Below, piece after piece: positions 1 to 6,644 of a DNA stretch of 11,291 nt (positions within the stretch are counted from its first letter, which is position 1; every line of letters begins with the position of its first letter). Below the pieces are notes generated by a model, which was given only the letters and a program-made list of their open reading frames with translations, was not told where the DNA came from and ran no database searches. The DNA comes from JAVBLV01 sp031553195 (GTDB lineage: Bacteria > Bacteroidota > Bacteroidia > Bacteroidales > P3). The stretch lies in the NCBI GenBank assembly GCA_031553195.1, contig JAVBLV010000041.1, positions 1 through 11,291 on the forward strand. The letters run 5' to 3'. A program made the translations under genes and the position numbers.

Positions 1-1
1 A

Positions 2-1588
2 AATGTTCAGAACTTTGCTTACTGTCATGGAGAAGAAGTCTCTGCTTACACATTCATTGGAAATGTTCCGGGTAGCGTATTTAATTGGGAACAAACAGTA
101 AGCGGAGGAAATAACGGTATGGCTACCAGAGGTACGGATTCCATTCCTGCATTTGTAGCAAATAATACAACATTATTGCCGATTACTTCAACCTACAAAG
201 TAAAGACAGTTTATGTAAACGGATCATCGGTTTGTAGCGGAGAAGAACGCATATTCACGGTTACGGTAAATCCGGAATTGAAATTGGCTAGCGCCACGGA
301 AATGGGAGAAATATGCTCTGATACGCGCTTCAACTATACAGCTAGAAGTAATGTAAATAATATTAGTTTCAGCTGGAAACGTCCCGCTGTTGCCGGAATT
401 AATAATGGCGCGGAAGGAAACGGGTCTGGAGCAATAATAGACGAAGTATTATATAACCATACTTCTGCTTCTATTACTGTAAATTACATGATAGAAATGA
501 TATATGGCAATTGCAAGGATACCGCATACGTAACGGTTGTTGTTAAACCGACTCCCGAAATTACCATTCAATCTGTTGTAGAAGCTTGTATGGGAGATAC
601 AAAAGCATTGCTTCCATATACGCTTAGCAGTTCTCAGCAAGACTTGGCAGTACAATATAGCATTACATTTAATGAAACAGCATTATTGGCAGGATTCAAA
701 AATGTAAATAATATTGATTTGTCAGGTGATACAATAGCAATAACATTGCCGAGATCATTGGTTGCAGGTAGTTACGGAGCGACCTTAAGCGTAAATGTTG
801 CCGGCGGTTGCGCTAGTACCGTTACGCATCCATTCTATATTCAAGTAATGGAAGGCGTACAGATTACAAAACAGCCGGAATCTGTAAGTCTTTGCGGAAC
901 AGATGGGTTTACATTGTCGGTAACGGCAATTGGCAAGGACTTGAATTATAAATGGTATCATAACAACCAAATAATTCAGGGAGCCACATCATCCGTATAT
1001 ACTGTAGATGTCAGCGATAGCGCTACTCACTATGGAAATTATTACGTAGTAGTTACCGGCGCTTGCGGAAGCGAAACCAGTAAAACGGTTGAAGTAGGTA
1101 GAAACGGTTTGGTGTTGCTCACTAAATGGACAGATGTGATATTCATCTCGAACAAAGAAAAACAATTTGTGTCGTACCAATGGTATAAAGATGAAAAATC
1201 CATTGCTGTTGAAGGAAATTATCAATCGTACGTAGAAAAAGGAGGATTGGATGGAACTTACCAAGTTTTGGTTACTTATGCCGACGGCTCCAAAGAAATG
1301 AGTTGTCCGTACACTGTACATAAAGCAACTCATAAGAGACAGATTGCTATATATCCGAATCCGGTGGCTTCAAATGAAGATCTGATAGTAGACTTGAGTC
1401 AATTTATATTGGGCGAATTTGAAAATGCAAAATTGGATGTATTTGATATGAGTGGAAAACAAATTGTGAGGATGAATATGTTAACATCTAAACAAAGGAT
1501 TCGTATCAACGCTCCTAAAGGAACTTACGTTCTTCGCATTACAACTGCTCAAAATGAAGTGATTACAGAAAAAATCATAGTACGCTAA
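2..1588 (+). CDS. T9SS-exported surface protein with PKD-like and Ig-like modules (5' truncated by window edge)
   Basis: The reading frame is open from base 2, so the gene starts outside the window; the ATG at 119 is internal. About 528 codons are visible. Modules in order: a PKD-like module (bases 2-270; NFAYCHGEE, VPGSVFNWEQ, then C-SGEERIFTVTVNP), a second PKD-like module (about 300-550; EICSDTRFNYT, SFSWKR, ending TVVVKP), a weakly defined beta-rich stretch, an Ig-like domain (about 857-1096; ITKQPESVSLCG, YKWYHNNQ, YYVVVTGACG), a second degenerate Ig-like module (about 1109-1321; YQWYKDEK), and a type A T9SS C-terminal sorting domain (about 1340-1588; IAIYPNPV, DVFDMSGK, PKGTYVLRI, ending EKIIVR). 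In the family this tail directs export across the outer membrane and is removed when the protein is anchored at the surface. The modules suggest an adhesin or structural role, but no catalytic domain is visible here; one may lie upstream. Confidence 0.9.
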   Translation, partial: NVQNFAYCHGEEVSAYTFIGNVPGSVFNWEQTVSGGNNGMATRGTDSIPAFVANNTTLLPITSTYKVKTVYVNGSSVCSGEERIFTVTVNPELKLASATEMGEICSDTRFNYTARSNVNNISFSWKRPAVAGINNGAEGNGSGAIIDEVLYNHTSASITVNYMIEMIYGNCKDTAYVTVVVKPTPEITIQSVVEACMGDTKALLPYTLSSSQQDLAVQYSITFNETALLAGFKNVNNIDLSGDTIAITLPRSLVAGSYGATLSVNVAGGCASTVTHPFYIQVMEGVQITKQPESVSLCGTDGFTLSVTAIGKDLNYKWYHNNQIIQGATSSVYTVDVSDSATHYGNYYVVVTGACGSETSKTVEVGRNGLVLLTKWTDVIFISNKEKQFVSYQWYKDEKSIAVEGNYQSYVEKGGLDGTYQVLVTYADGSKEMSCPYTVHKATHKRQIAIYPNPVASNEDLIVDLSQFILGEFENAKLDVFDMSGKQIVRMNMLTSKQRIRINAPKGTYVLRITTAQNEVITEKIIVR

Positions 1589-1622
1589 AAATTGATAATT
1601 AAAATTTAACAATAATAAGAAC

Positions 1623-1659
1623 CTCTTTGCCCTCCTCGCGTAGAGGAGGGTTGAAAGAG
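1623..1659. other. GC-rich intergenic hairpin
   Basis: A perfect 8-bp stem, CCCTCCTC (1630-1637) with GAGGAGGG (1643-1650), closes a 5-base loop. It is extended outward by CTCTTT (1623-1628) with AAAGAG (1654-1659) across a small internal loop. No T tract follows, so a classical intrinsic terminator is unlikely. It could attenuate or stabilise mRNA between the surface-protein gene and the OmpA gene, or be one copy of a dispersed palindromic repeat. It stands out from the AT-rich surroundings. Confidence 0.6.
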
Positions 1660-1679
1660 AGTTAAGAAAGGAAATAATT

Positions 1680-3059
1680 ATGAAGAAGATAATTTTGGTA
1701 CTAGTGATATTCTTCGCAATGACAACAGTGCAGGCGCAAGAAAAAGGATTTTATCTAACCCTGGACGGAGGTTTGGGATGGACAAATCTTGGCTATGACT
1801 TAAATGGAGGATCAACAAAAGGAGGATTAGGATATGGCGGCGGCATAGGCGCTCAATATTTCTTTAATCGTCATTGGGGCGTTTCTTTATCGGGTGAAAT
1901 TTTTGTGTTCAATACGCAAAGTCTTTTTTCCGATAAATCATTTACATTCCAAAACCAAATAGACGACGAAGGAGACATATATGATCTTAAAATTCGTTTA
2001 AGAGATTGGAAAGAAAGTCAAACAACAACTTTTCTGGAAATTCCGCTTATGTTGATGTATCAACACAAATTTGGAAAAAAAGAAATGCATGGTTTGTATT
2101 TCGGAATAGGACCTAAAGTGCAAATTCCTATTAACTCAACCTATAAAACGGAAGGGCTTATAACGAACTCGGCTCTTTATCATGACTGGGAACTCCCCTT
2201 TGAAGAAGGCTCTAGTTCGGATCTTCCGCAGCATGGCTATTCGACAAATAAAGATCGTCCGTTTTCCGGCGATAATGAATTAAAAACCGGATTTGCCATT
2301 GCAGGGGAAATCGGCGCATTGTTTGGTCTTAGCCGTAGGGTGGATTTAACTCTTGGCGTTATGGCCGACTATGGATTAACCGATATCAAAAATAAAAATG
2401 AAGACCTTTTAGGACCTACGGGCGGTCAACAAACATCTGTTGTAGCTGAGAATGTATTTTATAATGGCGTGTTGAATAGTAATCAGGCCGACAAAATCAA
2501 TACAATGTCTGTTAGAGGGAAAATAGGATTACGTATCAAGTTAGGTAAATTGAAAGAACGTCCCGTAGAAGAAGAAAAAGACGAACAAGTTCAAATTCCT
2601 TTGAGGGACACGATTATTGTAAATCCGGTGGTTATACAGGTGCCTACTCCGGTAGTGACTCCAATACCAACAGTTCCTACTCAAGAACCTGCAAAGGTTT
2701 TAGATCTGCCTAAACAAGTTGAAGATGAATTGGAAGAATGCATTTATTTTGACTTGAATAAATATGATCTGAGAAAAGAGTCAATAGAAGTTTTAGACCG
2801 TAAGGTAGAATTGATGAGAAAATATCCGAATGCGTCGTTATCTGTTATAGGACATACCTGCGATTTAGGTAATAATCCTTTGAACGATAAATTAGCCTTT
2901 AACCGGGCGGAAGCTGCGCGTTATTACCTCATAAGAAAAGGGATTAAGGCTTCGCGGATAACAACTATTGCTAAAGGAAAGGATGATCCGGCAGTACCTA
3001 ATACTACTGAGAAAAACCGGGAATTGAACAGAATGGTTGAATTTATTCTGACGAAGTAA
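1680..3059 (+). CDS. Outer-membrane beta-barrel protein with C-terminal OmpA domain
   Basis: 459 residues. A signal peptide is clear (MKKIILVLVIFFAMTTVQAQ, cleavage near residue 20). Residues about 22-290 are rich in Gly and aromatic alternating strands (LTLDGGLGWTNLGYD, GGGIGAQYFFNRHWG, GLYFGIGPKV, GLRIKLG), typical of an outer-membrane beta-barrel. A charged then Pro/Val-rich linker (about 293-343) leads to an OmpA-like domain (about 353-457; IYFDLNKYDLR, VIGHTCDLGNNPLN, FNRAEAARYYL, NRELNRMVEF), which in the family binds peptidoglycan and so ties the outer membrane to the wall. The position usually held by the diaminopimelate-binding Asp is Cys394, with Asp395 next to it; Arg409 is kept. 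The ATG at 1680 is supported by the signal peptide and by an AAGAAAGGAAAT stretch just upstream. It lies 91 bases after the surface-protein gene, and the two may be co-expressed. Confidence 0.9.
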   Translation: MKKIILVLVIFFAMTTVQAQEKGFYLTLDGGLGWTNLGYDLNGGSTKGGLGYGGGIGAQYFFNRHWGVSLSGEIFVFNTQSLFSDKSFTFQNQIDDEGDIYDLKIRLRDWKESQTTTFLEIPLMLMYQHKFGKKEMHGLYFGIGPKVQIPINSTYKTEGLITNSALYHDWELPFEEGSSSDLPQHGYSTNKDRPFSGDNELKTGFAIAGEIGALFGLSRRVDLTLGVMADYGLTDIKNKNEDLLGPTGGQQTSVVAENVFYNGVLNSNQADKINTMSVRGKIGLRIKLGKLKERPVEEEKDEQVQIPLRDTIIVNPVVIQVPTPVVTPIPTVPTQEPAKVLDLPKQVEDELEECIYFDLNKYDLRKESIEVLDRKVELMRKYPNASLSVIGHTCDLGNNPLNDKLAFNRAEAARYYLIRKGIKASRITTIAKGKDDPAVPNTTEKNRELNRMVEFILTK

Positions 3060-3086
3060 ATATAAAAGTTTAATTTGAACAACAAG

Positions 3087-3117
3087 AAAGAGGCTGTCCG
3101 AAAAGGGTAGCCTCTTT
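3087..3117 (+). terminator. Putative intrinsic terminator after the OmpA gene
   Basis: AAAGAGGCT (3087-3095) pairs perfectly with AGCCTCTTT (3109-3117) around a 13-base loop, 28 bases after the OmpA stop. The T stretch is short (four T, 3115-3118), so termination may be modest, and the A-rich 5' arm could allow function on the other strand. It marks the likely end of the surface-protein/OmpA transcript. Confidence 0.65.
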
Positions 3118-3120
3118 TGC

Positions 3121-3371
3121 TATCTATACCTACCATTTGTATCCTCGAAACCTGAGTTTGGGATAATGAATACAACAAATTTTGTAAACGAGCAGCATAT
3201 CCTTATCATCCTGAATGATATTCAGGAAATGGATTGTTTTAAATTACTTTTTATTAGTAATAGAAAGGGAATAATAAATTAAAAAGAATCTTTTTCACGC
3301 TAAATATATTTTACGTTGTTTGTTTTTGTTTATCAGCAAAGTTTTTGTTTTCTCTTTTCTTTGAATTTTAT
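3121..3371. other. Non-coding leader region with two inverted repeats
   Basis: No convincing gene on either strand. It holds a compact palindrome, TCCTGAAT (3209-3216) and ATTCAGGA (3220-3227) around GAT, and a weaker one, ATTACT (3243-3248) and AGTAAT (3256-3261). From about 3300 the plus strand becomes very T-rich with several TTTG words, as often seen upstream of Bacteroidota promoters. The compact palindrome could be an operator or small hairpin for the downstream gene; no function is shown. Confidence 0.5.
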
Positions 3372-3379
3372 TATCTTTG
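3372..3379 (+). promoter_or_regulatory. Bacteroidota -7 promoter box for the NAD(P)HX repair gene
   Basis: TATCTTTG matches the Bacteroidota -7 consensus TAnnTTTG. A TTTG word at 3344-3347 could serve as the -33 element, but its 24-base spacing is longer than the usual 19-21. Transcription would start near 3386, leaving a leader of about 40 bases before the ATG at 3425. This argues against the in-frame TTG at 3377 as the start codon. Confidence 0.55.
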
Positions 3380-3424
3380 TTGATATTTATCGGAATAGCA
3401 TTAGAAACTTTAAATATAAAAGCA

Positions 3425-4951
3425 ATGTTGTTTTGCGAAAAGATATTTTCCGTTCAGCAAATTCGGGAAGCAGATGCTTATACTATTAGCGAAGGAAATA
3501 TTTCTTCTCTAGAGTTAATGGAAAGGGCGGCAACGGCTTGTGTAGATTGGATAAACTCTCATGTTGGGTTTGCAAATCGCTTTGCCATTATATGCGGATT
3601 AGGGAATAACGGAGGAGACGGTTTTGCAATTGCCCGTTTGTTGTCTCAAATACAAGAAGTTGTCTCCATAGAGGTTTTTATTCTTCGCGTGTCGGAAAGA
3701 GAATCTCCGGATTTTCATGAAAATTATATAAGGCTAAAACGATGTCCTTTAGTAACTGTGCATGAGATTCTACCCGATTCTGATCTCCGCATTGAACAGC
3801 CTTTCGATTTTTTGATAGATGCCATTATCGGCTCGGGTTTATCGGCCCCTATTACCGGCTGGATAAAAGAAATTGTAGAAGAAATCAATTCGTTGCCTAT
3901 TCCGGTTATTTCTATTGATATCCCTTCAGGCTTATTTGCGGATACGCCTCCTTTGTCAATAGATACAATTGCTATTAAGGCGGATTATACGCTTTCTTTC
4001 CAATTTCCGAAGTTATCATTTCTCTTCCCAGAAACAGAGAGTTTTGTAAAAAAATTCCAAGTATTGCCTATTGGATTGGATGAACGGTATATCAATCAAA
4101 CGCCAACGCAAAATTATTTTGTAACTCAAGAGTTTGCCTTCTCTCTCCTGAAAAAAAGGAAAAATTTTTCACATAAGGGAAACTTTGGTCATGCATTGAT
4201 CATTGCAGGCAGCTATGGCAAGATGGGGGCGGCAGTATTGGCTGCCAAATCTTGTTTGCGTTCGGGAACAGGATTACTTACGGTACATGTTCCTGCAAAA
4301 GGAGTAGAAATTTTACAAATAGCTTTCCCCGAAGCGATGTTGAGCATTGATTCTTCGGAGAAAATGTTTTCATCGCTACCTGAAAATATTTTGTTGTATG
4401 GCGCTATTGGCGTAGGTCCCGGGATAGGGAGAGAAAAGGACTCTCAGAAGGCATTGTATCAATTGATTGAAAGGACAGAAAATCCTATGATATTAGATGC
4501 CGATGCGTTAAATATACTTTCAGAGAATCGGGAATGGCTAAAGAAAATACCTGAAAATTCAATTTTAACCCCTCATGTGAAAGAATTTGAACGTTTAGCA
4601 GGGGCATCATTTTCTTCAGGATTTGAACGCTTAAAAGCGGCAAAGGAATTTTCGGCGCAACATAAGCTTATCATTGTGTTGAAAGGAGCTTATACGGCTA
4701 TATGTAATCCTAATGGAGACGTATATTTCAATTCAAACGGAAATCCGGGAATGGCTACTGCCGGAAGCGGAGACGTTCTTACCGGTATTGTTACGGCTTT
4801 TTTGTCCCAAGGATATTCTCCCTTGGAATCGGCGGTTTTAAGCGTATTTATACATGGAAGAGCAGGCGATTTAGCGGCTACAACCAGAGGACAAGCTGCT
4901 TTAATCGCTTCGGATATAATAGAAAATTTATCGAAATCAATTGATAATTAA
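3425..4951 (+). CDS. nnrD/nnrE fusion: Bifunctional NAD(P)H-hydrate repair enzyme (epimerase + ADP/ATP-dependent dehydratase)
   Basis: 508 residues from the ATG at 3425. An in-frame TTG at 3377 would add 16 residues but overlaps the -7 box, and family members begin near the IFSVQQIREADAYTI stretch. The N-terminal YjeF_N domain (about 1-220) has GLGNNGGDG (58-66), DAIIGSGL (132-139) and SIDIPSGLFAD (163-173), the NAD(P)HX epimerase signature. The C-terminal ribokinase-like domain (about 235-505) has KGNFGHALIIAGSYGKMGAA (251-270), GPGIG (331-335), ILDADALN (356-363), LTPHVKEFERLAG (381-393) and GMATAGSGDVLTG (442-454), with Asp450 the likely catalytic residue. In this family the enzyme epimerises damaged hydrated NAD(P)H and dehydrates the S form, restoring the cofactor in the cytoplasm. 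The length fits bacterial two-domain fusions and all key motifs are intact. It ends 80 bases before the sigma-factor gene. Confidence 0.95.
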   Translation: MLFCEKIFSVQQIREADAYTISEGNISSLELMERAATACVDWINSHVGFANRFAIICGLGNNGGDGFAIARLLSQIQEVVSIEVFILRVSERESPDFHENYIRLKRCPLVTVHEILPDSDLRIEQPFDFLIDAIIGSGLSAPITGWIKEIVEEINSLPIPVISIDIPSGLFADTPPLSIDTIAIKADYTLSFQFPKLSFLFPETESFVKKFQVLPIGLDERYINQTPTQNYFVTQEFAFSLLKKRKNFSHKGNFGHALIIAGSYGKMGAAVLAAKSCLRSGTGLLTVHVPAKGVEILQIAFPEAMLSIDSSEKMFSSLPENILLYGAIGVGPGIGREKDSQKALYQLIERTENPMILDADALNILSENREWLKKIPENSILTPHVKEFERLAGASFSSGFERLKAAKEFSAQHKLIIVLKGAYTAICNPNGDVYFNSNGNPGMATAGSGDVLTGIVTAFLSQGYSPLESAVLSVFIHGRAGDLAATTRGQAALIASDIIENLSKSIDN

Positions 4952-4991
4952 TGAATTAATATTTTCTGTATAGGGAAAATTTATTTATTCA

Positions 4992-5021
4992 GGCAACCAA
5001 AATCAGTATAACCGTGTCTTA
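4992..5021 (+). promoter_or_regulatory. Candidate ECF-type (possibly autoregulated) promoter
   Basis: GGCAACC (4992-4998) and CGTGTCTTA (5013-5021) resemble the AAC-type -35 and CGT/GTC-type -10 elements read by ECF sigma factors, with 17 bases between AACC and GTC. No TAnnTTTG box is seen in the gap before the sigma gene. The predicted start of transcription would be only a few bases before the ATG at 5032, so the leader would be very short. The assignment is inference from motif and spacing. Confidence 0.35.
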
Positions 5022-5031
5022 TATGTAATCT

Positions 5032-5580
5032 ATGGCTTTTGAAGAAGATGTAACGGAATTAGTAAAAGCTTGTAAGAAAAAAAACAAGAAAGCTCAACAT
5101 GCATTGTATGAACGATATGCGCCAAAAATGCTGGGGGTTTGTTTGCGTTATACAAAGGACAGGAATCAGGCGGAAGATATATTACAAGAAGGATTTATAA
5201 AAGTATTTTTATCAATAGAGACATATACATTCATTGGCTCTTTTGAAGGGTGGTTAAGAAAAATAATCATAAATACAGCGCTTAATCATATTAGAGATAA
5301 TACAAAATATTTGAATTATAAGGAATTATCCGTAAATATGATTGAAATACAAGATACAAAAGTAGACTATGATAGTTTTTCGGTTGAAGCAATGTTAGCT
5401 GCTTTGCAAAGTTTGCCGGAAGGATACCGGGCAATTTTTAACCTTTATGAAATAGAGGGATACTCTCATCAAGAAATAGGAGAAATAATGGAAATCTCTA
5501 TTTCTACATCAAAATCGCAATTATCAAAAGCGAAACAGTACTTAAAGAATAAGTTGTTGAATAAAGAAGATTTTATATAG
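5032..5580 (+). CDS. ECF-family RNA polymerase sigma factor (sigma-70 regions 2 and 4)
   Basis: 182 residues, a usual length for ECF sigma factors. Region 2 covers about 24-91 (ALYERYAPKMLGVCLRYTK, NQAEDILQEGFIKVF, then GWLRKIIINTALNHIRD), which contacts core polymerase and the -10 element. Region 4 covers about 119-172 (LQSLPEGYRAIFNLYEIEGY, then the helix-turn-helix SHQEIGEIMEISISTSKSQL, then SKAKQYLK), which contacts the -35 element. Regions 1 and 3 are absent, as expected for this class. Its stop codon is one base before the start of a membrane protein with a short cytoplasmic N-terminus, the common layout of a sigma factor with its membrane-bound partner. The targets are unknown; an upstream GGCAACC...CGTGTC pair suggests it may drive its own operon. 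Confidence 0.93.
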   Translation: MAFEEDVTELVKACKKKNKKAQHALYERYAPKMLGVCLRYTKDRNQAEDILQEGFIKVFLSIETYTFIGSFEGWLRKIIINTALNHIRDNTKYLNYKELSVNMIEIQDTKVDYDSFSVEAMLAALQSLPEGYRAIFNLYEIEGYSHQEIGEIMEISISTSKSQLSKAKQYLKNKLLNKEDFI

Positions 5581-5581
5581 A

Positions 5582-6535
5582 ATGGAAATGATGGAGGATA
5601 AATCTGAAATAGGGAAAGCATTTAAAGAAAAATTTAAAGATTTTTCCGAGACGCCGAATCCCGAAACGTGGGAGAAGATAAGAAATTCTATTCCTAAAAG
5701 TAAAACAGTAATTCTTAGGTATGTTCTAGGAGGCGGCATACTTGTGTGCGGGGTTGTAGGCACGGGACTTTTCTTTATGCAAACAAAAGAGGATTCGGTA
5801 TCCAAGCCCGAAAGAAAAAATATAGAAAAAACAGAAATATCTCAACCGGGAAAATCAAATTATCAATATCCGGTGGAATTTCATTTACAGGGATTGAAAT
5901 TCAATACAAATATATTGCCTTCCATCGAAATGAAAACATTGGCGACAAAATCTGTAGAAGAAAGTCTTTATCCCATGGAACAAGTAACTTCAACTGTAAT
6001 TCCAGGACAAAAAGAGTTGACATTAACCAATAAAAAGGAAGAAAAAATAGAAACCCCTGCAATTATAGTTCCAGAGGGGAATCAGGTTAAATCTTCTCAA
6101 AATTTATTACAAGAGGGACAAACCATCACAACCGGTAGTACGCAAGGGAAACAAATTTCGACACAGACGCCCGTGTCAACGGAAAAGATTCAACCGCAAA
6201 CAAAATCTTCATCAAATCCTGAACCCGTAAGTGTAAAAGCATCCGAACCAAATCCAAATCAAACGTTCGAAGTATGGGTTCCTTCTGCGTTTACGCCTGC
6301 CGAAGCGACAAATAACGTATTTAAAGCTTCTTCGAATGACGTCGCTAAATTTGAAATGATTATTTATAATAGAAGCGGGCAGCAAATATTCGAGTCGAAA
6401 GATATCAACGTTGGGTGGGACGGGTCAATTAAAGGTTCCCCGGCCCCGGTAGGAGCTTATGTTTACATTATCCGATGCACAAATAAAAATGGCGCGTTAA
6501 CTCAAAAAAGAGGAACGGTTAATTTGCTCCGGTAA
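5582..6535 (+). CDS. Single-pass membrane protein with anti-sigma-like N-terminus and gliding-motility (T9SS type B-like) C-terminal domain
   Basis: 317 residues. Residues 1-41 are charged and predicted cytoplasmic, with the pattern FKEKFKDFSETPNPETWEKI (15-33) that resembles the N-termini of sigma-linked membrane proteins in Bacteroidota. A single hydrophobic helix (about 43-66, VILRYVLGGGILVCGVVGTG) has no visible cleavage site. Residues about 70-228 form a low-complexity Thr/Gln/Pro/Lys-rich stalk. Residues 229-317 match the CHU_C/gliding-motility C-terminal domain: FEVWVPSAFTPA, NNVFKAS, MIIYNRSGQQIFES, VGWDGSIKGSPAPVGAYVYI, then RGTVNLLR. The start at 5582 is one base past the sigma stop; Met3 and Met4 are alternatives. 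I infer a partner or regulator of the adjacent sigma factor. It is odd for a T9SS-type sorting domain to sit on a protein that seems anchored in the inner membrane. Confidence 0.85.
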   Translation: MEMMEDKSEIGKAFKEKFKDFSETPNPETWEKIRNSIPKSKTVILRYVLGGGILVCGVVGTGLFFMQTKEDSVSKPERKNIEKTEISQPGKSNYQYPVEFHLQGLKFNTNILPSIEMKTLATKSVEESLYPMEQVTSTVIPGQKELTLTNKKEEKIETPAIIVPEGNQVKSSQNLLQEGQTITTGSTQGKQISTQTPVSTEKIQPQTKSSSNPEPVSVKASEPNPNQTFEVWVPSAFTPAEATNNVFKASSNDVAKFEMIIYNRSGQQIFESKDINVGWDGSIKGSPAPVGAYVYIIRCTNKNGALTQKRGTVNLLR

Positions 6536-6555
6536 GAAGAAATACACAGGAGAGT

Positions 6556-6590
6556 AAAAAAACAATAATCCCCATAATTGTTGTTTTTTT
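6556..6590 (+). terminator. Weak A/T-rich hairpin with T tract after the sigma operon
   Basis: AACAAT (6561-6566) pairs with ATTGTT (6577-6582) and the preceding A run (6556-6562) can pair with the T run (6584-6590). It lies 20 bases after the stop codon. It is AT-rich and weak alone, but sits just before a much stronger terminator, so the two may act in tandem. Confidence 0.4.
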
Positions 6591-6602
6591 GTTCTTAATC
6601 TG

Positions 6603-6644
6603 AAAAGCGGGTAAACAAATCAGGTTTGTTTTATCCGCTTTTTT
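6603..6644 (+). terminator. Strong intrinsic terminator of the sigma-factor operon
   Basis: AAAAGCGG (6603-6610) pairs with CCGCTTTT (6635-6642). The stem continues inward through GTAAACAAA (6611-6619) with TTTGTTTTAT (6625-6634), allowing one bulge and a wobble pair, giving about 16-17 bp around a 5-base loop. Six T (6639-6644) follow. The A-rich left arm means it may also stop transcripts arriving on the minus strand. Confidence 0.8.

Noticed and set aside
119..121. ATG at 119 as the true start of the surface-protein gene.
   Set aside because: The frame is open upstream to base 2 and encodes the front half of a PKD-like module, so this Met is internal.
3091..3112. GAGGCTGTCCGAAAAG resembles the terminal inverted repeat of some insertion sequences.
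   Set aside because: No transposase remnant or second terminal repeat is nearby, and the stretch is explained as the 5' arm and loop of a terminator-like hairpin.
3377..3424. Upstream in-frame TTG start for the NAD(P)HX repair gene, adding 16 residues.
   Set aside because: It overlaps the -7 promoter box at 3372-3379, and family members start near the IFSVQQIREADAYTI stretch, favouring the ATG at 3425.
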